A DNA stretch of 64,000 nt from Luteimonas galliterrae (GCF_023374055.1 NZ_JAMBEP010000006.1:57424-121423); one strand, 5' to 3'; shown: positions 1 to 9,904, numbered from the stretch's first letter. The notes: generated by a model not told the origin, from the sequence alone. Numbers and translations are program-made.

Positions 1-1290
1 TCTTCGGTGCGGCTGCGCGCGTCGATGATGGAGATCGAGCAGAGCATCAAAACCTGGCCACAGCTGGCGTCCGACGTCACCCTTGGCGGTGCCATCGTCT
101 GCGACGCGGCACGGCGGCTGTTGCTGGGAGAACCCGTCGAATCGGGCCGTTACTATATGGATCTTGCCCAAGTGGGGAGCCGTCGGCCGTCGGTGCAGCC
201 CAATGCGTTCGAGTCCGAGACGCATTCGAATTCCATCGCGGATCAATTCGAGGGCCCATTGGACAGCATCATCGCCGATGCCATTCTCGCTCCGTCGGCA
301 GGCAACGTGCAGCCATGGCAATGGCAGAAAACGGAAAGCGGGCTTGTGCTGAAATACCGCCGCACTGACCAAGCCGGCGTGCTGTACCACGACGACAAAG
401 CGGCTATGGTCGGCCTGGGCGCAACGCTGGAATCGGCGATCATTTCGTCGAGCCATCATGGCTTCCAGGTCGAGGTCGAGATCGACACGCAAGGCGCCGC
501 GATCGCGTCCTTGTCGCTGGTCGATGGAGGACGGCATTGCAGCGAGCCCTTACACGCCCAACTGGTGCGGCGACGGAGCGTACGTACCCGCCCACGAACC
601 ATCTCATCTCTTCCGGACACTTTGCTGGACCGGTTGTGCATGCAGGCGGCCAGGTTTCCGGGTCTCAAGCTTGCCTTCTTGAGCGAACGGCGGGCGATAG
701 AATCCGTGGCCGAACTCGTGGGAGAGGCCGAGCGCTTGCGCATTCTCGATCCGGATTCGCACGCGGACATGGTGCGCGAAATCGCCTGGTCAGAGCACGA
801 GCATCGACGCGCAGGCGAAGGAATTCCTCTGTCGTCGCTGTCGTTGTCAGCGGCCGAAGAGGCTACGCTGCAGATCCTGCGCGACCCGGATATCGTGGCG
901 ATGCTGTGCGAGTGGGATCTGGGCGGAGGTCTGGCCAAGCTGGCTCATGAGCAAGTGTCTTCCAGTTCCGCCATCGGCCTGTTGTGGTCGGCCACCAGTA
1001 CACATGGCGATTATCTGTCTGGCGGGCGAGCGCTGCAGCGTGTGTGGCTGGAAGCTACGCGTGCGGATGTTGGTCTTTGTCCCGTGACGCCCCTCTGCTA
1101 TCTGCTCGGCGCATGGCGTGCGGGCAGGCCGGTCACGGAGCTGCAGGCCGCAGCGCTGCCGGAAATCGACAAGCGCTTCCGGGCGATCTTCGGCGTGCCG
1201 GAATCGCGCGCCGACATCGCATTGTTCCGCCTGCTCCCCGCCGCAGACGAATTGAATTCTCCACGCTCCACGCTGAGAAGGCGCAGCTAG
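1..1290 (+). CDS. ThiF/nitroreductase-like fusion protein (Rv1355c type), 5'-truncated by the window edge
   Basis: The frame is open to the left edge, so the start lies outside the window; 429 residues are visible. The first ~45 residues (TWPQLASDVTLGGAIVCDAA and following) look like the C-terminal end of a ThiF/E1-like adenylating domain. After that comes a nitroreductase-like region with the FMN-site type motif DAILAPSAGNVQPWQW, and a C-terminal stretch (LGLCPVTPL-like, then a LLG-WR motif) typical of this fold. The combination matches the Rv1355c family, in which an N-terminal ThiF domain is fused to a nitroreductase domain. The substrate is unknown. Domain recognition is from pattern only; the missing N-terminus would settle the architecture. 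Confidence 0.65.
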   Translation, partial: SSVRLRASMMEIEQSIKTWPQLASDVTLGGAIVCDAARRLLLGEPVESGRYYMDLAQVGSRRPSVQPNAFESETHSNSIADQFEGPLDSIIADAILAPSAGNVQPWQWQKTESGLVLKYRRTDQAGVLYHDDKAAMVGLGATLESAIISSSHHGFQVEVEIDTQGAAIASLSLVDGGRHCSEPLHAQLVRRRSVRTRPRTISSLPDTLLDRLCMQAARFPGLKLAFLSERRAIESVAELVGEAERLRILDPDSHADMVREIAWSEHEHRRAGEGIPLSSLSLSAAEEATLQILRDPDIVAMLCEWDLGGGLAKLAHEQVSSSSAIGLLWSATSTHGDYLSGGRALQRVWLEATRADVGLCPVTPLCYLLGAWRAGRPVTELQAAALPEIDKRFRAIFGVPESRADIALFRLLPAADELNSPRSTLRRRS

Positions 1291-1293
1291 CGT

Positions 1294-1551
1294 TCAATCG
1301 CCGAATATGGCCGCGCCGAGCTTGCCGGCCAGCGCGCGGATTTCGAGCAACCGGACGTCCGTAGTCTCCAGCGCCGCCCTTTGCGAGCGGTCGATGGTCG
1401 ACAGCCGCGAGGCTGCGGCGATTTGCGAATCGACATGCAAATGCCACATGGTGCGCAGCCCGCGGATCAGCAGCGCACGCTCGGCTGGATCCAGCTCGAC
1501 CCGCATCCGCAGGCCGCCCTTGTTCGCATCCCTTGCCATACTCGTCTCCAT
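1294..1551 (-). CDS. small protein of unknown function
   Basis: An 85-residue protein converging on the upstream gene with a 3-bp gap. It is charged and probably helical, with no signal peptide or membrane segment. I chose the ATG giving METSMARD because an AAGG lies about 10 nt upstream; a GTG seven codons earlier is also possible. Codon use is GC-rich like the neighbours. I do not recognise the family. Confidence 0.5.
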   Translation of the reverse strand: METSMARDANKGGLRMRVELDPAERALLIRGLRTMWHLHVDSQIAAASRLSTIDRSQRAALETTDVRLLEIRALAGKLGAAIFGD

Positions 1552-1644
1552 ATGGGTAACGCCTTGCAGCACCGGCTCCGCCTGCGTCCAGGGGTTGGCG
1601 GCGCTACAGTCAAGACGGGGAACGAACGGGCCGATGGCCAGCGG

Positions 1645-2034
1645 TCACTGCACATTTTTCACAACTGCGAACGCGATCACATTGTGCGGGGCGTAAAGCA
1701 AGCCTATGCGGTCGTTCGCGCTGAGCGAAAGGCAGCCGGCAAGTCCAGGAAAGGGGGCGAGGGCGGCGTGCGCGGCGGGCATGTTCCTGCGCACCGGAAT
1801 GAAAGCCAGCTCGACGAAACCACCGGCGAATGCCGCAGGCTGCGAAGGCGCGGCAATGCGACCGGATTTTCTAAGTTGGCCTTGCGCGTCGATGGGGCGT
1901 ATGTCTTGTGGGCCGACATCGCCGAAGGAAGCCAAGGTTAAGAGGCGTGCAAGTTCTGCGTGAGTGCCGATACGTCTGCTTTTCGCGGCCGCGATCAATG
2001 GCGCACGTCTTGCTGAACAGGGTTCTTCCATCAT
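1645..2034 (-). CDS. hypothetical protein (doubtful)
   Basis: A 129-residue frame. The stretch HAELARLLTLASFGDVGPQD and the hydrophobic C-terminal third read like protein rather than a shadow, and no better frame competes on either strand between 1573 and 2264. There is no recognisable motif. The start is uncertain. The rest of this interval, 2035-2264, shows no gene and presumably holds the promoter of the next gene. Confidence 0.3.
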   Translation of the reverse strand: MMEEPCSARRAPLIAAAKSRRIGTHAELARLLTLASFGDVGPQDIRPIDAQGQLRKSGRIAAPSQPAAFAGGFVELAFIPVRRNMPAAHAALAPFPGLAGCLSLSANDRIGLLYAPHNVIAFAVVKNVQ

Positions 2035-2264
2035 CCATGCCCGGTGGGCCAGTTTCGATAGCGCAGCCTTTCGAACGCAGCTAACCTAAATGGGGTTTTA
2101 GGACGAGCATCCGCCCGGGATTAGGCGACACCCTCGCGTCGTTCGATTCGCGCGCGCATTCATTCAAGTTACGGCTTCCCATGTTTCACCTTCGCTTGAT
2201 CGATCGGGGTCAATCCTGACGCTACACGCGACCTATCGCGCCGCCGAAGCGCTGGGAGGGTGCG

Positions 2265-3071
2265 ATGAAGCGGTCTCTAGCCGTCGTCTTGGGTGCCGTG
2301 CCGCTGCTTCTTTTACTTGCGGCCGGAGGCGTTGGCTGGAACCGGTACTTCCGAACGCCGTCGGTCGACAGGCTGCCGATCCCGGAGCAGTTGGTTTCGA
2401 TCCAATCGCCGTCAGGCCGGAAGCTGGTCGCACAGAGCGGGTATGCGGCCGATTACGACAGCCTTGCCGCCAACTTCGTCGCGCAAATGCGCGGTTCCTT
2501 CTGCGGCGTAGCCAGTTCGGTGGTCGTCATCAATGCGATGCGCGACGAGGACGACCATATCGACCAATCCACGTTCTTCACCGAGGCTGTCGAGGAGATC
2601 GCGTCTTCCTGGCGGGTCAGCGTGTCGGGAATGTCGCTGAATCAACTCGGCCGCGCCTTGCGCGCGCACGGCGCGGATGCGACGGTCGTCTACGCCTCCG
2701 ATACGGACCTCGAAGCGTTCCGCCGGATCGCGCGAAAAAATTTGAGAGCGACCGGAGACTTCCTGCTCGTGAACTACCAGCGCGCCGAACTGGGCCAAAC
2801 CGAAGGCGGCCACATCTCACCGATCGCCGCTTACGATCACGAAACCGACCGCTTCCTGATCCTCGACGTGGCGGCGCACAAATACCCGTCGGTTTGGGTG
2901 CCCGCGACCTTATTGTGGGACGCGATGAACGCGCCGCTCAATCCTTCGTCGCAACGCACGCGCGGCTTCCTCATCGTCCGGGAAGGGCCTTATGCACGGG
3001 CCGGGCGCGCCACGCGCAGCGCATCGCTCCGGTCCGTTGCGGAGGCCGCCCCTGGCCGAAAGCCGAACTGA
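2265..3071 (+). CDS. phytochelatin synthase-like papain-fold protein, membrane-anchored or exported
   Basis: 268 residues. The N-terminus (MKRSLAVVLGAVPLLLLLAA) is a signal peptide or anchor, so the protein probably acts in the periplasm. The rest resembles bacterial phytochelatin synthases (clan CA cysteine peptidases). The triad is visible in the right order and spacing: Cys80 in GSFCGVASS, His183 in GGHISPIAAYD and Asp201 in LILDVAAHKYP. Bacterial members usually cleave glutathione rather than polymerise it; the activity here is inferred. The start ATG follows a strong GGGAGGG. It is a single gene with a free upstream region and converges on the AlkZ-like gene. Confidence 0.8.
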   Translation: MKRSLAVVLGAVPLLLLLAAGGVGWNRYFRTPSVDRLPIPEQLVSIQSPSGRKLVAQSGYAADYDSLAANFVAQMRGSFCGVASSVVVINAMRDEDDHIDQSTFFTEAVEEIASSWRVSVSGMSLNQLGRALRAHGADATVVYASDTDLEAFRRIARKNLRATGDFLLVNYQRAELGQTEGGHISPIAAYDHETDRFLILDVAAHKYPSVWVPATLLWDAMNAPLNPSSQRTRGFLIVREGPYARAGRATRSASLRSVAEAAPGRKPN

Positions 3072-3112
3072 GGCGGGCCATGCTTGCGGCCTGCAGGTCA
3101 TGCTGCGCTTTT

Positions 3113-4240
3113 TCACGGCAACCGGACGAGCCGGGTTTCCAAGCCCAGGAACGCGCCATAACGCCGCACCGCATCTGCCGCCGCACGAACTTCGCTGCTA
3201 CGCAAGGGCCTCAGCGGCTCGAGACCGATCTCCGCCACGGTCTTGATCTTGCGCTTCCAAGTCGCAGCCACGCGTCCTCCGCTGATCAGGCTGGCGTTGA
3301 ATAGCCCGTTGAGTCCGATCACGCGCGGGCCGAAGGCGGGATCCAGCGGAATGCTGCGGTCGCGGTAGGCGACCAAGTATTCGTCGAACGGCGGAAGTAG
3401 ATGGACCCGTTGGACGGCCGCGGCGCGGAGGTCGGCGGCCGCGGATGACCAGTACACGACGCCGTCGATGGATTCGCCGACGAGTTGCCGTTCGGCGCCA
3501 TCGACTGCAGCCTGCGCGTCTTTCAGGGTCAGGCCCGACCACCAAGCCAGATCGTGCGCGGTCGCCGGACCGCGGCTGGCGAAATAACGGGCGGCCAAGG
3601 CGGAGAGCGCTTCGTCGCGCGGTAATGCTTTCGATTCGGGCAGCCACGCATCGGCCAGTACGTAGGTCGGCTGCTTGCCGACCCGCGGCCCGCCGCAGAT
3701 CACGGCGTCTTGCGAAAGCTGGCCGAGGATGTTGATGCCGCGCGAGGCGCCGGTTTCGATGCCGGCGGCCGCGAACGCGTCGTACAACGCGGTCCGCGAA
3801 ACCGGTTCGCCGCTGCGCAGCGCCTTCTCGGCGATCTTGCGGCAGCGCTTCATCGCCGCGGCGTCCAGGCCGTACATGCGTTCGATGCGGCCTGCGTTCA
3901 ACGCGGACATGCGGGCGCCGGTCAGGGCCAGCATCCAGCGTACGTCGTCGGCGGCGAGCAGGTGCAGGGTGCCGCGCATCGGCCAGGTGCGGACCAGTTT
4001 TCGTTCCGCGATGGCGCGCTCGACATCGGCTTCGGTCGCTTCGCGGGTGCGCAGCCCGACGGCCCACAGCGAAGCGTAGTAATCCTGGGCCTGCATCGCC
4101 AGCATGCGCGACACCGTCTGCTGCGGCGTACCGGCGAACGGTTCGGCGATGCCCTGGTTGGCCAGTCGCACGGCCGCGATGCCCGCGTAGTGCGCAGGCA
4201 ATTTGCGAGCGGGCGCCTCGCGTGCGGCGGCGCGAGTCAT
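3113..4240 (-). CDS. winged-helix DNA-binding protein, AlkZ-like (HTH_42 family)
   Basis: 375 residues. The family includes AlkZ/YcaQ-type DNA glycosylases, which remove alkylated or crosslinked bases. Visible features are an N-terminal helical part, the QAQ motif in MLAMQAQDYYASLWAVG (QxQ holds the catalytic glutamines in AlkZ), the RTWPMRGTLHLL motif and the C-terminal PFDEYLVAYRDR motif, all characteristic of the family. The ATG overlaps the tamB stop as ATGA (4237-4240), so translation is probably coupled to tamB, although the functions are unrelated. Glycosylase activity is inferred. Confidence 0.8.
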   Translation of the reverse strand: MTRAAAREAPARKLPAHYAGIAAVRLANQGIAEPFAGTPQQTVSRMLAMQAQDYYASLWAVGLRTREATEADVERAIAERKLVRTWPMRGTLHLLAADDVRWMLALTGARMSALNAGRIERMYGLDAAAMKRCRKIAEKALRSGEPVSRTALYDAFAAAGIETGASRGINILGQLSQDAVICGGPRVGKQPTYVLADAWLPESKALPRDEALSALAARYFASRGPATAHDLAWWSGLTLKDAQAAVDGAERQLVGESIDGVVYWSSAAADLRAAAVQRVHLLPPFDEYLVAYRDRSIPLDPAFGPRVIGLNGLFNASLISGGRVAATWKRKIKTVAEIGLEPLRPLRSSEVRAAADAVRRYGAFLGLETRLVRLP

Positions 4241-7200
4241 TTTTCCTTGCGCCAGTTGATCGACGCGCGGTTCTCGACCGTGCTCGATTCGACCTGCACG
4301 TCGAAGCCTTTGCGCAGCAGGTACTTCAAAGTCAGCACCTGGCCGGAACCGACCAGCGACACGCCGTAGCCCACGTACAGCCGCGGCGACAGGTATTTGC
4401 CGACGCCGACGACCGAACCGCCCAGCGCGCGCGATTGGCTGACGCCGGCGTCGTCGAAGCCGAGCTTGGCGCCCAGTTGCGAGGCCAGCACGCCGCTGCC
4501 CGCGGCCAGCGCGGCCGAGGCGGCGTCGACCTGCTGCGCTTCGCCGCCGGTCGCGCCTTCCAGGCTGCGGCCCAGCACGAGGTAGGCCATCGCTTCGGAG
4601 CGCTGCATCGCCGGATCCGACCAGACTTGGGCGCGCGGCGCCTGGGCGCGGCCGGTGACGTCGATGCCGGCGGTCACATCGCCCACATGCCGTTCGGCGC
4701 GGATGTTGATGATCGGATCGGAGACGATGCTGTTGCTCCAGCTCAACTCGCCGCGGGTGATGTCCAGCTGCTGGCCGTAAGCCTTGTACTTGCCGTCGAC
4801 GTCGAGCCGGCCGTTGGCGACCATCTCGCGGCCGGGCCGCGCGCGCACCTGCATCCGACCGCCGATCTTGCCGGTCAGGCCGAAGCCTTTCATGTTCACG
4901 TCGTCGCCGAGCACGACCGCCAGATCCATGTCCAGCGGCGAGCTCGGCGCTTCTTCCGGATCTTCGGGATCGAGCACCACCACGTCCGCGGACGCGGACA
5001 CGCCCATTTCCAGGCGTTCCAGGTCGATGTCGGCCGAAGGCACCGTCACTTCGCCGCGCAGTTGCATCGTCTTGTCGACGATGCCGAACTGCAGGTTCGG
5101 ATTGGCGACCGCGCGCAGCTGCGAAGTATCGGCGACCAGCACGTTCTCGCCGCGGATGTTGAGCTGCAGCGGCGTGGCCTGGCCATACCAGGACAAGCCG
5201 CCTTCGACGGTCAGCGCGCCTTCGCCGGTCTTCACCGATCCGGAAATGCGCGCAGAGCCGTCGGGCAACGCGTCCAGGCGCATCCGGCCTTCGCTCAAAT
5301 TCAAGCCTAGCGCCGGCAGTTCGCCCTTGAAGTTGGTCAGATCCGCTTCGCCGCCGAGCGCCGGCTTGGCGCGCGTGCCGCTCAGGCTGACGTGGCCCTC
5401 GATCAGGCCTTCGGGCCGCACCAGGTCCGGCGAGAACAGTTCCAGCCAGAACAAGCGCGACATGTTGAGATAGATGTCGCCGGTGAGCGGCGCGTAATCG
5501 TCCCAACCGGTGGCGACGCGCGCGTCGATGAAGCCGTCGCCCCTGAAGCCGGTGCCGAGCCGCGCCTGGATCCGCAGCGGATCGAAATCGGCGTCGAAGG
5601 TGAAGTTGTCGTAACGCACGATTTCGCGCCGGGTCTTGTCGCCGATGCGCAGGCCGCCTTCGAGCGAAGCGACGTGGATCTTGCCTTCCCATGCGTTGCC
5701 GCGCGGTTTGATGTGGCCGTCGAGGCTCACTTCTCCGCGCAACAGCAACGGGCGGCCTTCGTTCGGCGGCAGCCAGGGCTGCAGCAGCGTCAGCGGCAAC
5801 GCCGCGGCCTTCACCGTGACGCCTTGCTGCGGCCAGACCGCGTTCGCGCACAACTCGCCGCCGCCTTCCGCGCCCAGGCAGGCATCGGCGAGGCTGAAGG
5901 ACGGCGGATTGACGATGAACGGCGCGGGCTGGCGCAACCGCCACGCGGCGCCTTTCGACGGCGTCAGCTGCAGCGTGGCGAGCGTGCCTTGCCAGCGCGC
6001 GCCGGTTTTGCGCGCGTTGCCGGACAAGGCCACCGCACCCATCGCGTTGCGCGCGTCGCCGTCCACCTGCAGGTTTTCGATCGCGCCGCGCGCGTCGACG
6101 CGCAGCGACTCCAGGACCATGCCCGCGGCGACGTTCGTGCCGCGCACTGCGAGTTCGCCGCCGCTGCCGCGCCAGAGCAGGCGGCCTTTGATCGACAGGC
6201 TTTCGGCCGCGTAGCCGCTCCATTTCACGCCGCTGCCGACCAGGTCCGCGGTGATGTCCGGCGTATCGCGGTTGCCTTTGAGCAGCACCTTGCCGCGCAG
6301 CGTGCCGGCGGCATCCGGCAGCAGGTCGTCCAACTGCAGCGGCTGCAGATTCGCGGCGATGTCGATCTTGTCGCCGACTTTGCCCTTGGCGTCGATCCTG
6401 CTGTTGCCAAGCTTCAAAGCCAAATCGCCTTCGCCTTGCTCGCCGCGCAACGCGAATTTGCCGCGGCCCTGCAGCGGACGGCCGCGCAGTTTTCCGCTGA
6501 GCGCGGGCACATCGAGCGTCGCATCGAAACCGCCCGGTTGACCGTCTGCCGTCGTCGGTCGCTGTTTGCCTTTGCTCGCCAATTGGCCGGACACGTTGCC
6601 GTCCCAGCCCGGCGCGAAATAACCGGGATCGAATCCCGCGAGTTTGGCCCGCAGATCCCAATCCAACACAGGCGTCCAGCCGACCTTGCCGGTAGCGTCC
6701 AATGTGCCGGTCGGCATTTTGGCGCGCAGCGTCTTGATGGTGGCGCGCTCGGTGTCGCCGCGCACGTCCAGATCCACAGTGGCTTTCTGCTCGCCGCGGG
6801 CGATGCGGGCGTTGCCGACCGCGGCCCAGTCTTTGATCCGTCCCGCGATGCCCAGGTCGGCGTCGACGCCGATCGGCACCGGCGCCGCGGCGCCCTTGGG
6901 CTGCGCCGGATCGGGCGCAGCCCCGAACTTGAAACCGCGCGCATTCACCGCGAAACGGAACTTGCCTTCTTCCGGCACAGTGAAGTCGGCCCTGCCGTGC
7001 AGCGTCGCGCGCCCATCGTAGGCGTCGACGACCAGCGGCGCGACGGTCAGCACCTGATCGTCCAACTTCACCTTCGACGGCTGCAGGGTGACGGCCATAT
7101 CGCCTTGCGCGACGGTGCCGCGCAACTGCGCCGAGCCGCCTTTGCCATCGGCGGTCAAATCGAACGACAGCGGTTGCGGTTCGGCGGCCGCGGCGCCTTC

Positions 7201-8067
7201 TTCCGGCGGCAACAACAATGCCAGGTCGAGCGCTTCGGTCTTCGCAGAAAAATGCCAGACCGGGTCTTCCTTGCCGGTGAAGGTCAGCATCGCACGCAGC
7301 GGCGCCGGCGCGTTGCCGGAGACGAGCACGTCCATCTTGGAAAGATCGCCCTGCGCGTTGAGCGACAGCTTCGCCGGCGTGCGGCCGCGCGGCGCGGGGA
7401 AGGTCGCCGTGCCGATCATGTTGGTGCGGTAGTCGCGCTGCGGCATGTAGTCGCCACTGAGCGAGAAATCGCCGCGGTCGCTGTCGATGGCCAGTTTCTC
7501 GACGTGCACCAGTCCGGTGGCCACGTCGACGCCGCCGCGCAGCTTGCGGATGTCGATGACATGCTCGCCCGATTGGCTGATGTCGAAACCGTCGATCGCC
7601 AGCGCATCGGCCTGGATCGCCAGCGGCATCTCGATGTTCGGCAGCGACTCGGGCCAGCTCGGCAGCTTGAAAGGCTCGTCGCTCTTGGGCACATCGAGCG
7701 TCGCGTTGGTCAGCTGCATCGCGTCCAGGCGCAGACGGCGGCCGAGCAGCGGGCGGATGTCCGGATCCAGATACGCGCGTTCGGCGGTGAAATGGATCTT
7801 ATCCCAGCGCAAATCCAAACCATGCAGGATCAGCGGGCCGGCCAGCGGGCCTTCCACTTTCTCCCATTTCAGCGACGCGCCCGGCGGCAGCCGGGCGATG
7901 ATCTGCGCCAACAGCACATCGCGTCCGGCGACCGTCTGCAGCAGCCAGTACAACAGCAGTACCGCGCCGATGGCCAGCAGCGCGACCGAACCGCCCGACC
8001 ACGCCCAGAATTTCTTGCGCCGATAAAAGCGTTTGCGCGGAACGGAAGCGGGCATCGGCGCGCTCAC
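4237..8067 (-). CDS. tamB: translocation and assembly module inner-membrane protein TamB
   Basis: 1276 residues, close to the usual TamB length of about 1260. An N-terminal anchor (about residues 23-45, after a run of basic residues) is followed by a very long region of repeated beta-strand segments that spans the periplasm. The conserved TamB/DUF490 domain at the C-terminus ends in a beta-signal-like tail. TamB works with TamA to insert outer-membrane proteins and to support lipid transport. I chose the GTG at 8067 because it overlaps the tamA stop as GTGA; an in-frame ATG four codons later is the alternative. The large open frame continuing upstream of 8067 is a shadow of tamA. Confidence 0.92.
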   Translation of the reverse strand: MSAPMPASVPRKRFYRRKKFWAWSGGSVALLAIGAVLLLYWLLQTVAGRDVLLAQIIARLPPGASLKWEKVEGPLAGPLILHGLDLRWDKIHFTAERAYLDPDIRPLLGRRLRLDAMQLTNATLDVPKSDEPFKLPSWPESLPNIEMPLAIQADALAIDGFDISQSGEHVIDIRKLRGGVDVATGLVHVEKLAIDSDRGDFSLSGDYMPQRDYRTNMIGTATFPAPRGRTPAKLSLNAQGDLSKMDVLVSGNAPAPLRAMLTFTGKEDPVWHFSAKTEALDLALLLPPEEGAAAAEPQPLSFDLTADGKGGSAQLRGTVAQGDMAVTLQPSKVKLDDQVLTVAPLVVDAYDGRATLHGRADFTVPEEGKFRFAVNARGFKFGAAPDPAQPKGAAAPVPIGVDADLGIAGRIKDWAAVGNARIARGEQKATVDLDVRGDTERATIKTLRAKMPTGTLDATGKVGWTPVLDWDLRAKLAGFDPGYFAPGWDGNVSGQLASKGKQRPTTADGQPGGFDATLDVPALSGKLRGRPLQGRGKFALRGEQGEGDLALKLGNSRIDAKGKVGDKIDIAANLQPLQLDDLLPDAAGTLRGKVLLKGNRDTPDITADLVGSGVKWSGYAAESLSIKGRLLWRGSGGELAVRGTNVAAGMVLESLRVDARGAIENLQVDGDARNAMGAVALSGNARKTGARWQGTLATLQLTPSKGAAWRLRQPAPFIVNPPSFSLADACLGAEGGGELCANAVWPQQGVTVKAAALPLTLLQPWLPPNEGRPLLLRGEVSLDGHIKPRGNAWEGKIHVASLEGGLRIGDKTRREIVRYDNFTFDADFDPLRIQARLGTGFRGDGFIDARVATGWDDYAPLTGDIYLNMSRLFWLELFSPDLVRPEGLIEGHVSLSGTRAKPALGGEADLTNFKGELPALGLNLSEGRMRLDALPDGSARISGSVKTGEGALTVEGGLSWYGQATPLQLNIRGENVLVADTSQLRAVANPNLQFGIVDKTMQLRGEVTVPSADIDLERLEMGVSASADVVVLDPEDPEEAPSSPLDMDLAVVLGDDVNMKGFGLTGKIGGRMQVRARPGREMVANGRLDVDGKYKAYGQQLDITRGELSWSNSIVSDPIINIRAERHVGDVTAGIDVTGRAQAPRAQVWSDPAMQRSEAMAYLVLGRSLEGATGGEAQQVDAASAALAAGSGVLASQLGAKLGFDDAGVSQSRALGGSVVGVGKYLSPRLYVGYGVSLVGSGQVLTLKYLLRKGFDVQVESSTVENRASINWRKEK

Positions 8068-9842
8068 AAGTCCGCTCCGATGTTGAGATAGACCTGGAAC
8101 GAAGAATCCGGATCGTTCAAGCCGCGTGCGATGTCGATCCGCACCGGTCCCACCGGCGAGCGCCAGCGCAGGCCGATGCCGACGCCGGTGTGCAGGTCGG
8201 GCGTGTCGTCGAACGCGCTGCCGGTGTCGACGAACACGGCGCCGCCCCACGGGCTGCCGTCGAGATAGCGTTCGTATTCCACCGTGCCGGTGAACATGTG
8301 CTTGGCGCCGAGCGCGAAATTGTCCGGCGGCGGGGTGCGCGGCCCGACTTCGCGGTAGGCGTAGCCGCGGATGCTGCGGTCGCCGCCGGCGAAGAAGCGC
8401 AGGCTCGGCGGCATGGCCACCAGGTCGTCGGTCATCGTGGTGCCGAATTCGCCGCGCAGCAGCAGGCGGCTGTTCGCGTCCAGGCCCAGGAACCAGCGCA
8501 GGCTGCCGTACAGCTGCCCGAAATTCGCATCCGAGCCGACGCTCTTCAGGCCGCCGCGCAGCGACGCGCTGGCGCTGAAGCCGCGGCGCGGGAACAGCTT
8601 GTCGTCCACATCGACGTAATCGGCGCGCAACTCCGGGTAGAACAGCGTCGAGTACTGGTAGATCTTCTTGCCTTCCGCATCGGTGTCGCCGTAGTTCCAG
8701 CGTTCGCGCAGCGCGTTGATCGAAGCGATCGCGGTGAGCTTGTCGTTGATCTCGCCGCTGCGCGCGGCGCTGAGCTTGACGTTGCGCAGGTCGATGTAGT
8801 CGGTCTGCTCGTCGTAGGCGCTGAAGGTGCCGGTGTACCAGCCGTCCAGCCACTTGAACGCCGGGATGCGGTACTGCGTGGTCAGGCTCTTGCGGTTCTG
8901 CGCGTAGTCGAGCTGGTTGTTGAGCTTGTGGCCGCGCGCGTTCACGTAGCGGCGCTCGAGGCCGGTGCGGATACCGGCGCCGCTCTCGCTGCCGTAGCTC
9001 AGGCCGACCGTGTAGACCGTGCGCTTGGCGCGCTTGAGGGTGACGTCGACCGGCACCTTGCCGTCCACCGCTTGGTCCGGATGCGGTTCCATGTCGATCG
9101 AGCTGAAGTAGTCCAGCTTGGTCAGCGATTCGCGCAGCCGGTCCAGCTTGCCCTGGTGCCAGTAGCTGCCTTCCTCCCAATACACCAGCGGCTCGAACAG
9201 GCCGGGCTTGAAGTAGTCGTCGTGGAAGGTGACGTGGCCGATGTCGTAGCGCATGCCGCTGTCCCAGGTGAGGTCGATGTCCGCGGCATGCTCCGCGCGC
9301 GTGACCGACACCTGGCGTTGGGTGAAGTCGGCATCGAAATAGCCGCGGTCGGACAGGCGCCGGGTGATCGCGATCTTGCTGGTTTCGTAAACGGTGTGGT
9401 CGAAGACTTCTTCGGGCTTCGGCTTGAACGCGGCCAAGTCTTCCTTCAGGTAACGGTCGCCGCCGCCTTCGCCGCTGATCGCGATGTTCGAACGCCGCAC
9501 GCGCACCGGTTCGCCCTTGGCCACGGTGATGTTGACAGTGAGCCGGTCGCCGTTGCGCGGCGCGTCCACGGTGACCGTGGGCGTGTAGTAGCCGAACGGT
9601 TCCAGCGCCTGCTTAGTCTGCTTCTCGGCCTGTTCGAGCAGGTATTCCAGCCGCGATTCGCCCTGCGGCTTGCCGATCGCCTCGTACAGCGACAGCTTGA
9701 CCTGGATGTTTTCGATCAGCGCCGCTTCGGTCTTCTTGTCCAGGCCGAGGATCTGGACCTTGTCGATGGTGCCCCGGGCCTGCGCCGCCTGGACTGCGAA
9801 AAGCAACGACGCGGCGGCGAGAAGGCGGGGGATCGATCTCAT
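8064..9842 (-). CDS. tamA: outer-membrane translocation and assembly module protein TamA (BamA family)
   Basis: 592 residues. It has a signal peptide (MRSIPRLLAAASLLFAVQAA), then three POTRA-type segments up to about residue 270, then a 16-strand-type beta-barrel of the Omp85 family. Conserved barrel elements include RFFAGGDRSIRGYAYREVGP, where RGY-like residues mark the Omp85 lid loop, and a C-terminal strand ending FQVYLNIGADL. It is first in the operon with tamB, coupled by a GTGA overlap. The upstream region holds a repeat element (9905-10030) rather than a clear promoter. Confidence 0.95.
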   Translation of the reverse strand: MRSIPRLLAAASLLFAVQAAQARGTIDKVQILGLDKKTEAALIENIQVKLSLYEAIGKPQGESRLEYLLEQAEKQTKQALEPFGYYTPTVTVDAPRNGDRLTVNITVAKGEPVRVRRSNIAISGEGGGDRYLKEDLAAFKPKPEEVFDHTVYETSKIAITRRLSDRGYFDADFTQRQVSVTRAEHAADIDLTWDSGMRYDIGHVTFHDDYFKPGLFEPLVYWEEGSYWHQGKLDRLRESLTKLDYFSSIDMEPHPDQAVDGKVPVDVTLKRAKRTVYTVGLSYGSESGAGIRTGLERRYVNARGHKLNNQLDYAQNRKSLTTQYRIPAFKWLDGWYTGTFSAYDEQTDYIDLRNVKLSAARSGEINDKLTAIASINALRERWNYGDTDAEGKKIYQYSTLFYPELRADYVDVDDKLFPRRGFSASASLRGGLKSVGSDANFGQLYGSLRWFLGLDANSRLLLRGEFGTTMTDDLVAMPPSLRFFAGGDRSIRGYAYREVGPRTPPPDNFALGAKHMFTGTVEYERYLDGSPWGGAVFVDTGSAFDDTPDLHTGVGIGLRWRSPVGPVRIDIARGLNDPDSSFQVYLNIGADL

Positions 9843-9904
9843 GCCCGCAGGATACCGGGATTGGATGTCCGGCTAAAGGCGCGGGTTCGCATTCTTGCGG
9901 TAGC

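Noticed and set aside
3113..6661. A 1182-codon minus-strand frame that includes the AlkZ-like gene
   Set aside because: Only the part from the ATG at 4240 is a gene; the rest overlaps tamB in another frame.
5392..8091. A plus-strand open frame of about 900 codons opposite tamB
   Set aside because: It is the antisense of tamB in a GC-rich region; composition is Arg/Gln/His-rich and has no motif or Shine-Dalgarno.
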